Below, in pieces: positions 24,962 to 36,283 of a stretch of DNA of 64,000 bases. The notes beneath the pieces were generated by a model. The model saw only the letters and a list, made by a program, of their open reading frames with translations, made no database searches and was not told the origin of the DNA. Positions within the stretch are counted from its first letter, which is position 1; each line of letters begins with the position of its first letter. Origin of the DNA: Devosia elaeis (GTDB taxonomy: Bacteria; Pseudomonadota; Alphaproteobacteria; Rhizobiales; Devosiaceae); contig NZ_LVVY01000091.1 of assembly GCF_001650025.1 (NCBI RefSeq), positions 1 through 64,000 on the forward strand, written 5' to 3'. Made by a program: the position numbers and the translations under genes.

Positions 24962-25303
24962 ATGACCGACAGCTTGAGCGCGACTTTGGGGGCGCTGGCC
25001 GATCCGACGCGGCGCGCGATCCTGGCGCGGCTGGCAAAGGGGGAGGCGAGCGTCAACGAGATCGCCGAGCCTTTCGACATGACGCTGGCGGCGGTCTCCA
25101 AGCATATCAAGGTGCTGGAAAATGCCGGCTTGGTGCGCCGCGGTCGGCAGGCTCAATACCGGCCCTGCGCGCTGGAGCCGGGGCCACTGCGCGAGGCGGC
25201 CTCCTATCTCGAACTCTATCGCCGGTTCTGGGAGCAGAACCTCAACCAGCTCGAAGCCTATCTGGCCCAGGTGCAGCGCCCGCGCACCGACACGAAAAAC
25301 TGA
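24962..25303 (+). CDS. ArsR family transcriptional regulator
   Basis: A 113-residue winged-helix protein: LGALADPTRRAILARLAKGEASVNEIAEPFDMTLAAVSKHIKVLENAGLVRRGRQAQYR covers nearly the whole DNA-binding fold. It lacks the CxC metal-binding motif of metal-sensing ArsR proteins. I chose ATG at 24962 over ATG at 24950 because GGAGG is 5 nt upstream of the former. The AHSA1 gene follows by 11 nt; ArsR-AHSA1 pairs of this kind are widespread. Confidence 0.92.
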   Translation: MTDSLSATLGALADPTRRAILARLAKGEASVNEIAEPFDMTLAAVSKHIKVLENAGLVRRGRQAQYRPCALEPGPLREAASYLELYRRFWEQNLNQLEAYLAQVQRPRTDTKN

Positions 25304-25314
25304 GGAGAAGACCG

Positions 25315-25809
25315 ATGGATACCCAGAATTTCGCCAATCCCTTCAAGACCGAATTGCCCGACGACCAGCCGCTCATCATCATGTCGCGCAGTTTCGAGGC
25401 GCCGCTGGCCCTGGTCTGGAAAGTGTGGACCGAAAAGGAACACGTCGCCCATTGGTGGGGCTTCGGCAAGAACGAGGTGATCGAATACGACGTGCGCACC
25501 GGCGGTAAATGGCGGATCGTGGGTCTGTCCCCCGACGGGACGCGATGGGTGATGTTCGGCACCTATCTCGCCGTCGAGCCGAAGCGGATGATCCGCAATA
25601 CCTTCGTGGTCGAGGGCATGTTCGAGGAAGACGAACGCTATTACGAAGAGCACCATTTCGAGGAGCGGGACGGCAGGACCCATTACCGCTCGATTTCGAA
25701 TTTCCCCGATATCGAGATGCGCAACGCCACGGTCGATACCGGCATGGAATGGGGCGCCAATGTCTCCATGGCCAAGTTCGACACCATCCTGGAACGGCTG
25801 AAGGGCTGA
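25315..25809 (+). CDS. SRPBCC/AHSA1 domain protein
   Basis: A 164-residue START-like (AHSA1) protein: IIMSRSFEAPLALVWKVWTEKEHVAHWWGFGKN at the start, then GGKWRIVGLSPDGTRWVMFGTYLAVEPKRMI. The fold forms a hydrophobic pocket. AGGAG is 7 nt before the ATG. It is co-transcribed with the ArsR gene. The ligand and role are unknown; in related ArsR-AHSA1 pairs the second protein is often described only by fold. Confidence 0.9.
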   Translation: MDTQNFANPFKTELPDDQPLIIMSRSFEAPLALVWKVWTEKEHVAHWWGFGKNEVIEYDVRTGGKWRIVGLSPDGTRWVMFGTYLAVEPKRMIRNTFVVEGMFEEDERYYEEHHFEERDGRTHYRSISNFPDIEMRNATVDTGMEWGANVSMAKFDTILERLKG

Positions 25810-25839
25810 GCGGGCAGGGCGCTGGCGCCGGGGAAGGCT

Positions 25840-26127
25840 CTAGGCTTCCCCGGACAGGCGGCGCGCATGCAGCCAATGTTCGGCCGCGCCCAAAGCGTCG
25901 CGCTCGATGCGGCAGGTGCGGACGCGGCCGACCTTTTCCGAGCTCACCAGGCCGCTGGCCTCCAGCGCCTGCAGATGCTGCACCACGGCGGGCAGGCTCA
26001 TCTCGAAGGGCCTGGCCAATTCGCTGACCGCCGCCGGCCCCTGGCTGAGCCGCTCGAGCATGGCGCGGCGTGTCGGATCGGCCAGCGCCTGGAAGATCAG
26101 GTCGAGATCGGGCTTTTTGTTAAGCAT
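25840..26127 (-). CDS. ArsR family transcriptional regulator (second)
   Basis: A 95-residue winged-helix protein (FQALADPTRRAMLERLSQGPAAVSELARPFEMSLPAVVQHLQALEASGLV), related to but clearly different from the one at 24962, and again without metal-binding cysteines. It converges on the AHSA1 gene. No ribosome binding site precedes its ATG (26127), and its promoter lies very close, so the transcript may be leaderless. No target gene is adjacent except perhaps the divergent DUF305 gene. Confidence 0.88.
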   Translation of the reverse strand: MLNKKPDLDLIFQALADPTRRAMLERLSQGPAAVSELARPFEMSLPAVVQHLQALEASGLVSSEKVGRVRTCRIERDALGAAEHWLHARRLSGEA

Positions 26128-26162
26128 TTAATTAAGTAACAAGTGGGCGCCGGCGCTGTCAA
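26128..26162 (-). promoter_or_regulatory. Candidate promoter of the second ArsR gene
   Basis: A consensus -35 TTGACA is read on the minus strand from 26162 to 26157. The AT-rich stretch GTTACTTAATTAAATG follows, with weak -10 candidates 17-19 bp downstream, ending right at the start codon. TTAATTAA (26128-26135) is a palindrome and could be an operator core. Confidence 0.4.
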
Positions 26163-26232
26163 CGTGGCGACGCCGGCTTGACCTTCCCATTTTGGAAGGC
26201 GGCAGAAAGGGGCATCACCAATGGAGGTTGCC

Positions 26233-26586
26233 ATGAAAACCGTTCTGCTCGCCGCTGTCCTCGTGCTCTTGCCGCTGCCGGCCCTCGCCCAGGATCATTC
26301 CGGCCATGGCGGCCACGCCGCCGCCGGCGACAGCGCCGCCACGATCGCCTATCGTGACGCCAATGCGCGCATGCATACCCAGATGGACATTGCCTATACC
26401 GGCAATGCCGACGCCGATTTCATCCTCGGCATGATCCCCCATCACCAGGGCGCGGTGGACATGGCGCGCATCGTGCTGGAGCACGGCGCCGATCCGGAAG
26501 TGCGCGCCTTGGCCGAAGCGGTGATCGAAGCGCAGGAAGCCGAAATCGCCTGGATGCAGGAATGGCTGGACAAGAACGGGTATTGA
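26233..26586 (+). CDS. DUF305 family secreted protein
   Basis: A 117-residue exported protein: signal peptide [20 protein letters not shown], a His/Gly-rich mature N terminus ([12 protein letters not shown]) and the DUF305 core [25 protein letters not shown] with a C-terminal [11 protein letters not shown] helix. DUF305 proteins are four-helix proteins often near copper-resistance genes, and the histidines suggest metal binding; the copper operon is 6 kb away. GGAGG (26223-26227) precedes the ATG at 26233, so the ATG at 26221 is not used. Confidence 0.88.
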   Translation: MKTVLLAAVLVLLPLPALAQDHSGHGGHAAAGDSAATIAYRDANARMHTQMDIAYTGNADADFILGMIPHHQGAVDMARIVLEHGADPEVRALAEAVIEAQEAEIAWMQEWLDKNGY

Positions 26587-26599
26587 GAACCCGGCGGTT

Positions 26600-26668
26600 C
26601 TTGAGGGTCGATATTCTCCCGGCGGCACCACCCGGGTGGTCCACCCGGACCAGCCGGGCAATGACGAT
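26600..26668. repeat. REP-type palindromes
   Basis: CCACCCGGGTGG (26628-26639) and CCACCCGGACCAGCCGGGCA (from 26641) form short hairpins of the family seen at 15996-16085. They lie between the convergent DUF305 and LacI genes and may serve as their shared transcript end. Confidence 0.55.
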
Positions 26669-26704
26669 GGCGGGGAGGGATAGGGCGCAGGAGCCGATGA
26701 TCGG

Positions 26705-27727
26705 CTAGCGCGCCGGCCGGGCCACCGAATTGCGCACGATCAGCTCTGCCCGCAGCAGCACTTCGCGCGATTTCGGGGTTTCGCCGGCCAAGAGAGCCAG
26801 CAGCAATTCCATGGCCGCCTCGCCGATACGGTGGCGGGGCTGCTTCATGGTGGTCAGCGAGGGGCTGACGAAGCTGGAAAAGGAAATGTCGTCGAACCCC
26901 ATGATGGAAAATTGCCGGGGCAATTCGTAATGGCGGGTATTGAGCGCGATGATGACGCCCAGCGCCGTGGCGTCGTTGACGCAGAGAAAGGCCGTCGGCA
27001 GGGCATCGCGCACGAACATCAGCTCGGCGGCGGCGCGGCCGCTTTCGGTGGTGCCGTCGCCATCCAGGATCAGGCGCGGATCGATGACGATGCCGGCCCC
27101 TTCCAGGGCGGCGCGGTAGCCGGCCTCGCGCAGGCGATTGATCTCGCGGCTACTGGAGCGGCCGATAAAGGCGATGCGGCGATGGCCCTGCGAAATCAGA
27201 TGCTCGGCGGCGACGCGGGCCCCTTCCAGGTTGTCGACGCCCACGAAAGGCACGTCCTGGCCCATGACCGGCTCATTGACCGCGACCATGGGGGGCAGGC
27301 GGGTCTCGCCGCGATCCTGCCCGAAGCCGAAGGGCAGGTGGCCGGTGAACAGGATCAGCCCGTCCGCCTGGTTTGAGCTGATGAAGCGCAGGTAATCGGT
27401 CTCGCGGCTGGGATCGTTCTGGGTATTGCCGATGAGCAGGCCATAGCCGCGCTTGCTGGCCTCGGTTTCGAGGCCCACCAGAATGTTGGAGAAATTCGGG
27501 TCGCCCACGTCGGGCGCCAGAATCAGGATCATGTTGGAGCGCCGCATCCGCAGCGAGCGGGCCATGGCATTGGTGGTATAGCCGGTGCGGGCAATGGCCT
27601 CGGTGACCCGGCGGCGCGTGGCGTCGGCGACCTTGGTGGGTTCGTTGATCGCGCGGCTGACCGTGGCGATGGAGACCCCGGCCATGGCCGCAACATCTTC
27701 GATTGTCGCCAGCTTATGCTGCTGCAC
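26705..27727 (-). CDS. LacI family transcriptional regulator
   Basis: A 340-residue LacI-type repressor: the helix-turn-helix LATIEDVAAMAGVSIATVSRAIN at about residues 6-28 is followed by a periplasmic-binding-protein-like sensor domain (ILILAPDVGDPNFSNILVGLETEA; GRSSSREINRLREAGYRAAL; FLCVNDATALGVI). I chose GTG at 27727 because GGAG lies 8 nt upstream and the length then fits the family; earlier in-frame starts at 27829 or 27823 would add a 34-residue tail before the DNA-binding domain. It is divergent from a sugar ABC operon that it probably represses. Confidence 0.9.
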   Translation of the reverse strand: MQQHKLATIEDVAAMAGVSIATVSRAINEPTKVADATRRRVTEAIARTGYTTNAMARSLRMRRSNMILILAPDVGDPNFSNILVGLETEASKRGYGLLIGNTQNDPSRETDYLRFISSNQADGLILFTGHLPFGFGQDRGETRLPPMVAVNEPVMGQDVPFVGVDNLEGARVAAEHLISQGHRRIAFIGRSSSREINRLREAGYRAALEGAGIVIDPRLILDGDGTTESGRAAAELMFVRDALPTAFLCVNDATALGVIIALNTRHYELPRQFSIMGFDDISFSSFVSPSLTTMKQPRHRIGEAAMELLLALLAGETPKSREVLLRAELIVRNSVARPAR

Positions 27728-27840
27728 TTGGCTCGCTCCGCCCCTCACACCGAACCGAAAATCCAGCGCGCTTCCGCCTTTAGCAGATGACGCTTCCTCC
27801 GCCACGGCATCGCTCACAGGCATATACACTTATGCCCCTG

Positions 27841-27875
27841 TGTAAACCTTTACATCATTCATGAAAACCTTTACA
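27841..27875. promoter_or_regulatory. Two LacI-type operators
   Basis: TGTAAACCTTTACA (27841-27854) is an inverted repeat (TGTAAA-N2-TTTACA). TGAAAACCTTTACA (27862-27875), one base different, starts 21 bp later, two helical turns away. Both lie between the LacI gene and the ABC ATPase gene, 60-94 bp before the latter's start codon. They are good candidates for cooperative binding by the LacI protein. Confidence 0.75.
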
Positions 27876-27934
27876 TCGGCAGGAGAGCAGAGAGCCCGCG
27901 GCAAAGCGGCGCCCGCTCGGGAGGGGCAGACAGC

Positions 27935-29456
<1,522 letters not shown>

Positions 29457-29476
<20 letters not shown>

Positions 29477-30461
29477 GATTCCGGCTAAGACCACGAGCCG
29501 TTTCAAGTGGGATCTCAAGACCATAGGTCCATTGGCGGCATTGGCCCTGCTGGTGCTGCTGGGCATTACGCTCAACGAGAATTTTCTCACTTACAACAAT
29601 ATCACCAACGTCCTGGCGCGCTCGAGCTTCATCGGGATCATCGCCATCGGCGCGACCTTCGTGATCACTGCGGGCGGGCTCGACCTGTCCGTGGGCTCCA
29701 TGGCTGCGGTCATCGCCGGCGTCATGATCATGGTGATGAACTGGCTGATCCCGGTTTTCGGCATCGGCTGGGGCGTCATTCTTGCCGGCATGGCGGCAGG
29801 CGTCCTGCTTGGCGGCGTGGCGGGCGTCGGCAACGGCATCATGATCACCCGTGGCCGCATCGAAGCGTTCATCGTGACCCTTGGCACGATGGGCATCTTC
29901 CGCTCGCTGGTGACCTTCCTCGCCGATGGCGGCACGCTCTCGCTCAATTTCCAGGTCGCCGACGTCTATCGTCCGGTCTACTACAATGGCTTCCTGGGCG
30001 TTCCTTATCCGATCCTGGTCTTTGCGCTCGTGGCCATTGCCGGCGAAGTCGTCATGCGCCGCACTGCCTTTGGCCGCCATTGCGCCGCGATCGGCTCGAA
30101 CGAGCAGGTGGCCCGCTATTCCTCGATCAACGTCGATAATGTCCGGCTGATTACCTACATTCTCCAGGGTGTATTGGTGGCTGTCGCCGTGCTGCTCTAC
30201 GTGCCCCGTCTTGGCTCGGCGTCGAGCACGACCGGCGTGCTCTGGGAGCTGGAAGCCATCGCCGCGGTGATCATCGGCGGCACCACGCTAAAGGGCGGCT
30301 ATGGCCGCGTCTGGGGCACGGTGGCGGGCGTGATCATCCTTGGCCTGATCGGCAACATCCTCAACCTGCAAAGCTTCATCAGCCCATATCTGAATGGGGC
30401 TTTCCAGGGTGTGATCATCATTCTCGCCGTGCTGCTTCAGCGCCCCAAGCGCGCCAGCTGA
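29457..30461 (+). CDS. Sugar ABC transporter permease (RbsC type)
   Basis: A 334-residue inner-membrane permease with eight to ten membrane segments. Family blocks are IIAIGATFVITAGGLDLSVGSMAAVIAGV, ITRGRIEAFIVTLGTMGIFRSL, RTAFGRHCAAIGSNEQVARYSSINV and IAAVIIGGTTLKGGYGRVWGT. The start is ATG at 29457; the frame is open upstream inside the ATPase gene, but that part is hydrophilic and not homologous. The binding protein gene follows 56 nt later. Confidence 0.93.
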
Positions 30462-30517
30462 CGACGACATCAAGTTTTACATCGCCCACAAACGGGCATT
30501 TTGGGAGGACTAAAAGA

Positions 30518-31471
30518 ATGAAACTGGCAAAAACCCTGATGGCGTCCGTCGTCATCGCGGCCGGCCTGGGTGGCGTTGCCCTGGCCCAGGACGACAAGGT
30601 CACCATCGGCGTCTCGGTTCCGGCCGCAACGCATGGCTGGACCGGCGGTGTCAACTATTTCGCCCAGCAGGCCATCACCCGCCTTAGCGAAACCTATCCG
30701 AACGTTGAATTCGTCTTTGCCTCTTCGCCTGACTCGCCCAAGCAGATCGCCGACATCGAGGACATGGTTTCCACCCGCGGCATCGATGCTCTGGTCATCC
30801 TGCCGGGTGATCCGGACGCCATGACTTCGGCCATCAAGCAGGTCAAGGACGCCGGCAAGTTCGTGACCGTGGTGGACCGCCAGCTGTCGATCGACGGCGT
30901 GGAAAACCTCTATGTCGCCGGCGACAATCCGGGTCTTGGCGCCAACGCTGCCGAGTACATCAAGAGTGCTCTGCCGGACGGCGGCAACGTGGTCATCCTG
31001 CGCGGCCTGCCGATCCCGATCGATCAGCAGCGCTTCGATGGCTTCATGGGCAGCATCGAAGGCTCCAACATCATGGTTCTCGAAAACCAGTTCGCCAACT
31101 GGAACCGCGATGATGGCTTCCGCGTGATGCAGGACTTCCTGACCCGCTTCCCGGAAATCGATGCCGTCTGGACCCAGGACGACGATATCTCCCTGGGCGC
31201 CATCGAGGCCATCAAGCAGGCTGGCCGTGAAGACGAAATGTTCGTGGTCGGCGGCGCCGGCATGCAGCAGATCATCCAGGCCGTTGCCAATGGCGACCCG
31301 CTGACCCCGGTCGACGTGAGCTATAGCCCGGCAATGATCGCCACCGCCATCGAACTGACGACGTCGCACTTCACCGGCGGCATCCAGGTGGCTGGTCGCT
31401 ATATCCTCGACTCGACCCTGATCACCAAGGACAATGCCGAGCAGTTCCTAGACGCCGACAGCCCGTTCTGA
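30518..31471 (+). CDS. Sugar ABC transporter substrate-binding protein
   Basis: A 317-residue periplasmic binding protein of the ribose/galactose type: signal peptide MKLAKTLMASVVIAAGLGGV, then ALAQ, TIGVSVPAATHGWTGGVNYFAQQAI, IDALVILPGDPDAM, VTVVDRQLSIDGVENLYVAGDN and AVWTQDDDISLGAIEAIKQAG. GGAGG is upstream of the ATG. It is the last of the three transporter genes, whereas it usually comes first in CUT2 operons. The sugar is unknown. Confidence 0.94.
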   Translation: MKLAKTLMASVVIAAGLGGVALAQDDKVTIGVSVPAATHGWTGGVNYFAQQAITRLSETYPNVEFVFASSPDSPKQIADIEDMVSTRGIDALVILPGDPDAMTSAIKQVKDAGKFVTVVDRQLSIDGVENLYVAGDNPGLGANAAEYIKSALPDGGNVVILRGLPIPIDQQRFDGFMGSIEGSNIMVLENQFANWNRDDGFRVMQDFLTRFPEIDAVWTQDDDISLGAIEAIKQAGREDEMFVVGGAGMQQIIQAVANGDPLTPVDVSYSPAMIATAIELTTSHFTGGIQVAGRYILDSTLITKDNAEQFLDADSPF

Positions 31472-31493
31472 GGCTTTGAGCTGTCCCGCAGGG

Positions 31494-31518
31494 CCAATCG
31501 CTCCGGTGGAGCGATTGG
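31494..31518 (+). terminator. Hairpin after the sugar-binding protein gene
   Basis: CCAATCGCTCC (31494-31504) and GGAGCGATTGG (31508-31518) form a perfect 11-bp stem with a 3-base loop, 23 nt after the stop codon. There is no T-tract, so it may mainly stabilise the mRNA; the stronger terminator follows at 31566. Confidence 0.6.
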
Positions 31519-31565
31519 GGGCGAGAAGGCCATGAGAGCTATGCTCGAATGGCGAACCGAACGGG

Positions 31566-31592
31566 AAAGGGGCGCCGCGAGGCGCCCCTTTT
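31566..31592 (+). terminator. Rho-independent terminator of the sugar ABC operon
   Basis: AAAGGGGCGCC (31566-31576), a GCGA loop and GGCGCCCCTTTT (31581-31592) form an 11-bp GC-rich stem followed by TTTT, the classical shape of an intrinsic terminator. Confidence 0.88.
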
Positions 31593-31687
31593 GTGTTTGG
31601 GGCGCAGCGGTCAGAGGGGCTGGGGAGGTGTCTATTCATCCTTACACTCCTCACTGCCCTCGGGCGTGACCTGCCGGCACCCCGCAT

Positions 31688-32050
31688 GCCTCCTCTCCCA
31701 CCGGATCGTCACCCTCGGGCTTGACCCGAGGGCGTTTTGCTTGAGGCGACCGGGTGCCTCGCCTGGCATGACGTATAGAGCCCTCGGGTCAAGCCCGAGG
31801 GTGACGAGCGGTGGGTAGAGGAGGTCCTGCCATACGAGGCGTCGCTTTGGCTTCTGGGGCGCTTGGGTGTCAGAGGAATGAGGTTGTGAGGATGCTGGCG
31901 GGCAGGTGCCATATGCCGGGCGCCGGCGCTTGCCGGCACCCCCTCCCAGCTTCGCTAGGCCGATCGGCCAAGCTGCGCTACCTCCCCCATCAAGGGGGAG
32001 GTGGGGCTGCGGCGTTGGCCGCGCGGTCCGGCCCCACCCGCAGTTCGTCA
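31688..32050. repeat. Repeat-rich spacer before copZ
   Basis: No gene is supported between the terminator and copZ (31593-32100). The stretch contains a single copy of the composite repeat of 24326-24900: CGTCACCCTCGGGCTTGACC (from 31708) faces GGTCAAGCCCGAGGGTGACG (from 31786). Further on, a CTCCCCC-type element (31946-32005) has the arm CCTCCCCCATCAAGGGGGAG at its right side and a GGCCGATCGGCC centre. Confidence 0.75.
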
Positions 32051-32100
32051 CCCTGGCGCCTCACCCGAGGGCGCAAGGACGGAACAGCGTATCGCGGTGC

Positions 32101-32301
32101 CTATGGCGCTTCAGGCGTATAGCCCGCCTCGCGGATGGCCGCTTCGCCCCGGGTCTTGTCGCCGGTGAAGCTGACCTTGTGGGTGTCCAGGTCGATCTGG
32201 ATTTCGGCGCCGGGCAGGGCGGTTTCGAGGGCGGTGCGGACGGTGCCGACGCAATGGCCGCAGGTCATGTCGTTGACGATGAGAATGTGCTTGTCGGTCA
32301 T
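32101..32301 (-). CDS. copZ: Copper chaperone, CopZ type
   Basis: A 66-residue heavy-metal-associated domain protein with the metal motif MTCGHC (Cys14, Cys17). It binds Cu(I) in the cytoplasm and delivers it to the copper ATPase. It is last in the operon copA-cueR-copZ and starts one base before the regulator's stop codon region ends. The length is typical for single-domain CopZ. Confidence 0.93.
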   Translation of the reverse strand: MTDKHILIVNDMTCGHCVGTVRTALETALPGAEIQIDLDTHKVSFTGDKTRGEAAIREAGYTPEAP

Positions 32302-32302
32302 G

Positions 32303-32706
32303 TCAGTGTCCTTTGTGGGCCGGTTCGCCGGCGAGATCGTCGAGGATGGGGCAATCGGGGCGGTTGTCGCCCTGACAGCAATGAACCAGGTGTTTCAGCG
32401 TCTTCACCATGCCCTGGAGTTCGGCGATCTTGGTTTCGAGCGCGGCGATATGGTCGCTGGCTATGTCCTTCACCTCGCCGCTGGCCCGGCTCTTGTCCTG
32501 CCAGAGGGCGAGCAGGGCGCCGGTTTCCTCCACCGAGAAACCGAGCGTGCGCGCCCGCTTGATGAAGCGCAGGACATGCACTTCGTCGCTGCCATAGACC
32601 CGGTAATTGCTGCCGGTGCGATGGGGCGCCGAAATGAGGCCGATCTGCTCGTAATAGCGGATCATCTTGGCCGAGACGCCGGATTGCTCGGCGGCTTGTC
32701 CGATAT

Positions 32707-32710
<4 letters not shown>
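32303..32710 (-). CDS. cueR: MerR family copper-responsive regulator, CueR type
   Basis: A 135-residue MerR-type regulator: helix-turn-helix [26 protein letters not shown], a dimerisation helix, and Cys112 and Cys120 in [10 protein letters not shown], the positions that bind Cu(I) in CueR. It activates copper export by unwinding a promoter with a 19-bp spacer, and such a promoter lies upstream of copA (34984-35014). Its ATG overlaps the copA stop, so the regulator is part of the operon it controls. Confidence 0.93.
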
Positions 32711-34962
<2,252 letters not shown>

Positions 34963-34983
34963 GATTTCTACCTCGTCCGCAAG

Positions 34984-35014
34984 CATATAATCCTTCCCAT
35001 CATGGGAAGGTCAA
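34984..35014 (-). promoter_or_regulatory. CueR-type promoter with 19-bp spacer
   Basis: Read on the minus strand, TTGACC (35014-35009) and TATATG (34989-34984) are separated by 19 bp, the hallmark of MerR-family promoters. The spacer contains the perfect palindrome CCTTCCCAT-N-ATGGGAAGG (34992-35010), very close to known CueR/CopR operators. It drives copA-cueR-copZ. Confidence 0.92.
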
Positions 35015-35180
35015 GGGGTGTTTCCTTTCCTTCTCCGCGAGGGCGCCGCTATCGCACATGGGTGGATACGCTCGAATGACTCATCCCCATTCCAAATGCG
35101 ACCTGTTGGCACAGCGACAAAGCCACAGGTTAAACCACTGCCCGCATGCGCATATCTCTTGGATGGTCAGGAGGCCGATC

Positions 35181-35903
35181 ATGCAGACGGTTCGCAAAGA
35201 CATCCACAATTCCGAGCTTCCCCTTCTCTGCCAGAGCTGTGAGGCGCGGCATCAGGGCGTGTGTGGCGCGCTCAATCCCGAACAATTGCTGGCCCTGGCC
35301 AGGTCGACCCGCCGGGTCCGCCGGCAGGCGGGCGAGGAATTGATGGCCGACGCCATGCCGATCTCCTCCTATTCCAACGTGCTGCGCGGCGTGGTGAAGC
35401 TGACCAAGGTGCTCGAAGACGGACGCCAGCAGGTGGTGGGCCTGCAATTCGCGCCCGACCTGCTCGGCCGGCCCTTCGCGGCGGAAAGCCGGGTCAGCGC
35501 CGAAGCGGCCTCGGAGGTCGATCTCTGCGTCATTCCCAAGGCGGCGCTGGAAGCCCTGATGCAGGACAGCGCGCCCCTCGAACATCGGGTGATGATGCAG
35601 GCGCTGCGCGAACTGGACGAGGCGCGCGACTGGATGGTGACGCTGGGCCGCAAGACCGCCGCCGAGAAGGTGGCGAGCTTCCTGTTCATGATCGCCAGCC
35701 ATATCGACCCCACCGACGAGTTCGAGGCCGCCACTTTCGACCTGCCGCTCAGCCGCTCCGACATCGCCGATTTCCTGGGCCTGACCATCGAGACGGTGAG
35801 CCGCCAGATCAGCAAGCTCAAGGCCGATGGGGTGATCGAGATCGTCAATTACCGGCACGTGACCGTGCCCGACCTGGCGCGGTTAAGGGTGTTGTGCGGG
35901 TAG
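35181..35903 (+). CDS. Crp/Fnr family regulator, oxygen-sensing type
   Basis: A 240-residue Fnr-like activator. Cys17, Cys20 and Cys28 (CX2CX7C, the spacing of rhizobial FnrN/FnrL) plus Cys116 can hold an oxygen-labile [4Fe-4S] cluster. A cyclic-nucleotide-type barrel follows, and the C-terminal helix-turn-helix DIADFLGLTIETVSRQISKLK carries the ETVSR recognition pattern that reads TTGAT-N4-ATCAA. AGGAGG (35169-35174) precedes the ATG. The cyd operons next to it have a perfect site at 39104. Confidence 0.92.
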   Translation: MQTVRKDIHNSELPLLCQSCEARHQGVCGALNPEQLLALARSTRRVRRQAGEELMADAMPISSYSNVLRGVVKLTKVLEDGRQQVVGLQFAPDLLGRPFAAESRVSAEAASEVDLCVIPKAALEALMQDSAPLEHRVMMQALRELDEARDWMVTLGRKTAAEKVASFLFMIASHIDPTDEFEAATFDLPLSRSDIADFLGLTIETVSRQISKLKADGVIEIVNYRHVTVPDLARLRVLCG

Positions 35904-35969
35904 GGGCTGACCCCAGGATACGTCCAGTCTGGGCTGCTTGTTTTTGCGCCAGAGTGTCGGTTCCTGCGC

Positions 35970-36100
35970 ATCCCTCCCCCTTGAGGGGAGGGAATGAGGG
36001 TGGGGGTTCAGACCTGTCAGCAATCCCGCTGCCGTGGGAGCATGCTGCACCTTCAGAACCCCCACACCAGCCCTCCCCTCAAGGGGGAGGGGGCGAAAGA
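35970..36100. repeat. Paired palindromic repeat
   Basis: CCCTCCCCCTTGAGGGGAGG (from 35972) and CCCTCCCCTCAAGGGGGAGG (from 36073) face each other, with GGGTGGGGGTTC / GAACCCCCAC inner tails. It is a full-length member of the class at 17685 and 18793, lying between the convergent fnr-type gene and cydX. Confidence 0.8.
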
Positions 36101-36135
36101 GCCGAGAGTGCAGCGATATCCGGGTTCTTAAACCT

Positions 36136-36273
36136 CTACTCGGTCGCCCCCACCGGCTCCTTGCCCTCTTCGCGGGCGAGGCGCCGGTCTTCGCGCATTT
36201 CGAACCACATGGCGTTGAGGATGCCGAAGCTGCAGGCCAGGCTGACGCCGAGAATCCACGAGAAATACCACAT
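36136..36273 (-). CDS. cydX: Cytochrome bd small subunit CydX
   Basis: A 45-residue protein beginning MWYFSWILGVSLACSFGILN and continuing AMWFEMRE, one membrane helix followed by a charged tail. This is the CydX/YbgT pattern (W-Y-F-W-I-L-G and the A-x-W-x-E motif). CydX stabilises the bd oxidase. AGGAG lies 5-9 nt before its ATG, and it starts 10 nt after cydB. Confidence 0.92.
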   Translation of the reverse strand: MWYFSWILGVSLACSFGILNAMWFEMREDRRLAREEGKEPVGATE

Positions 36274-36283
36274 CGAGCTTCTC

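Noticed and set aside
31549-32122. Several 70-140 codon frames between the sugar operon and copZ
   Set aside because: All run through palindromic repeats, including the terminator stem; no coding character or start signals.
34963-34986. Earlier copA start (ATG at 34986)
   Set aside because: It overlaps the -10 element of the CueR-type promoter and lacks a ribosome binding site; ATG at 34962 has one.
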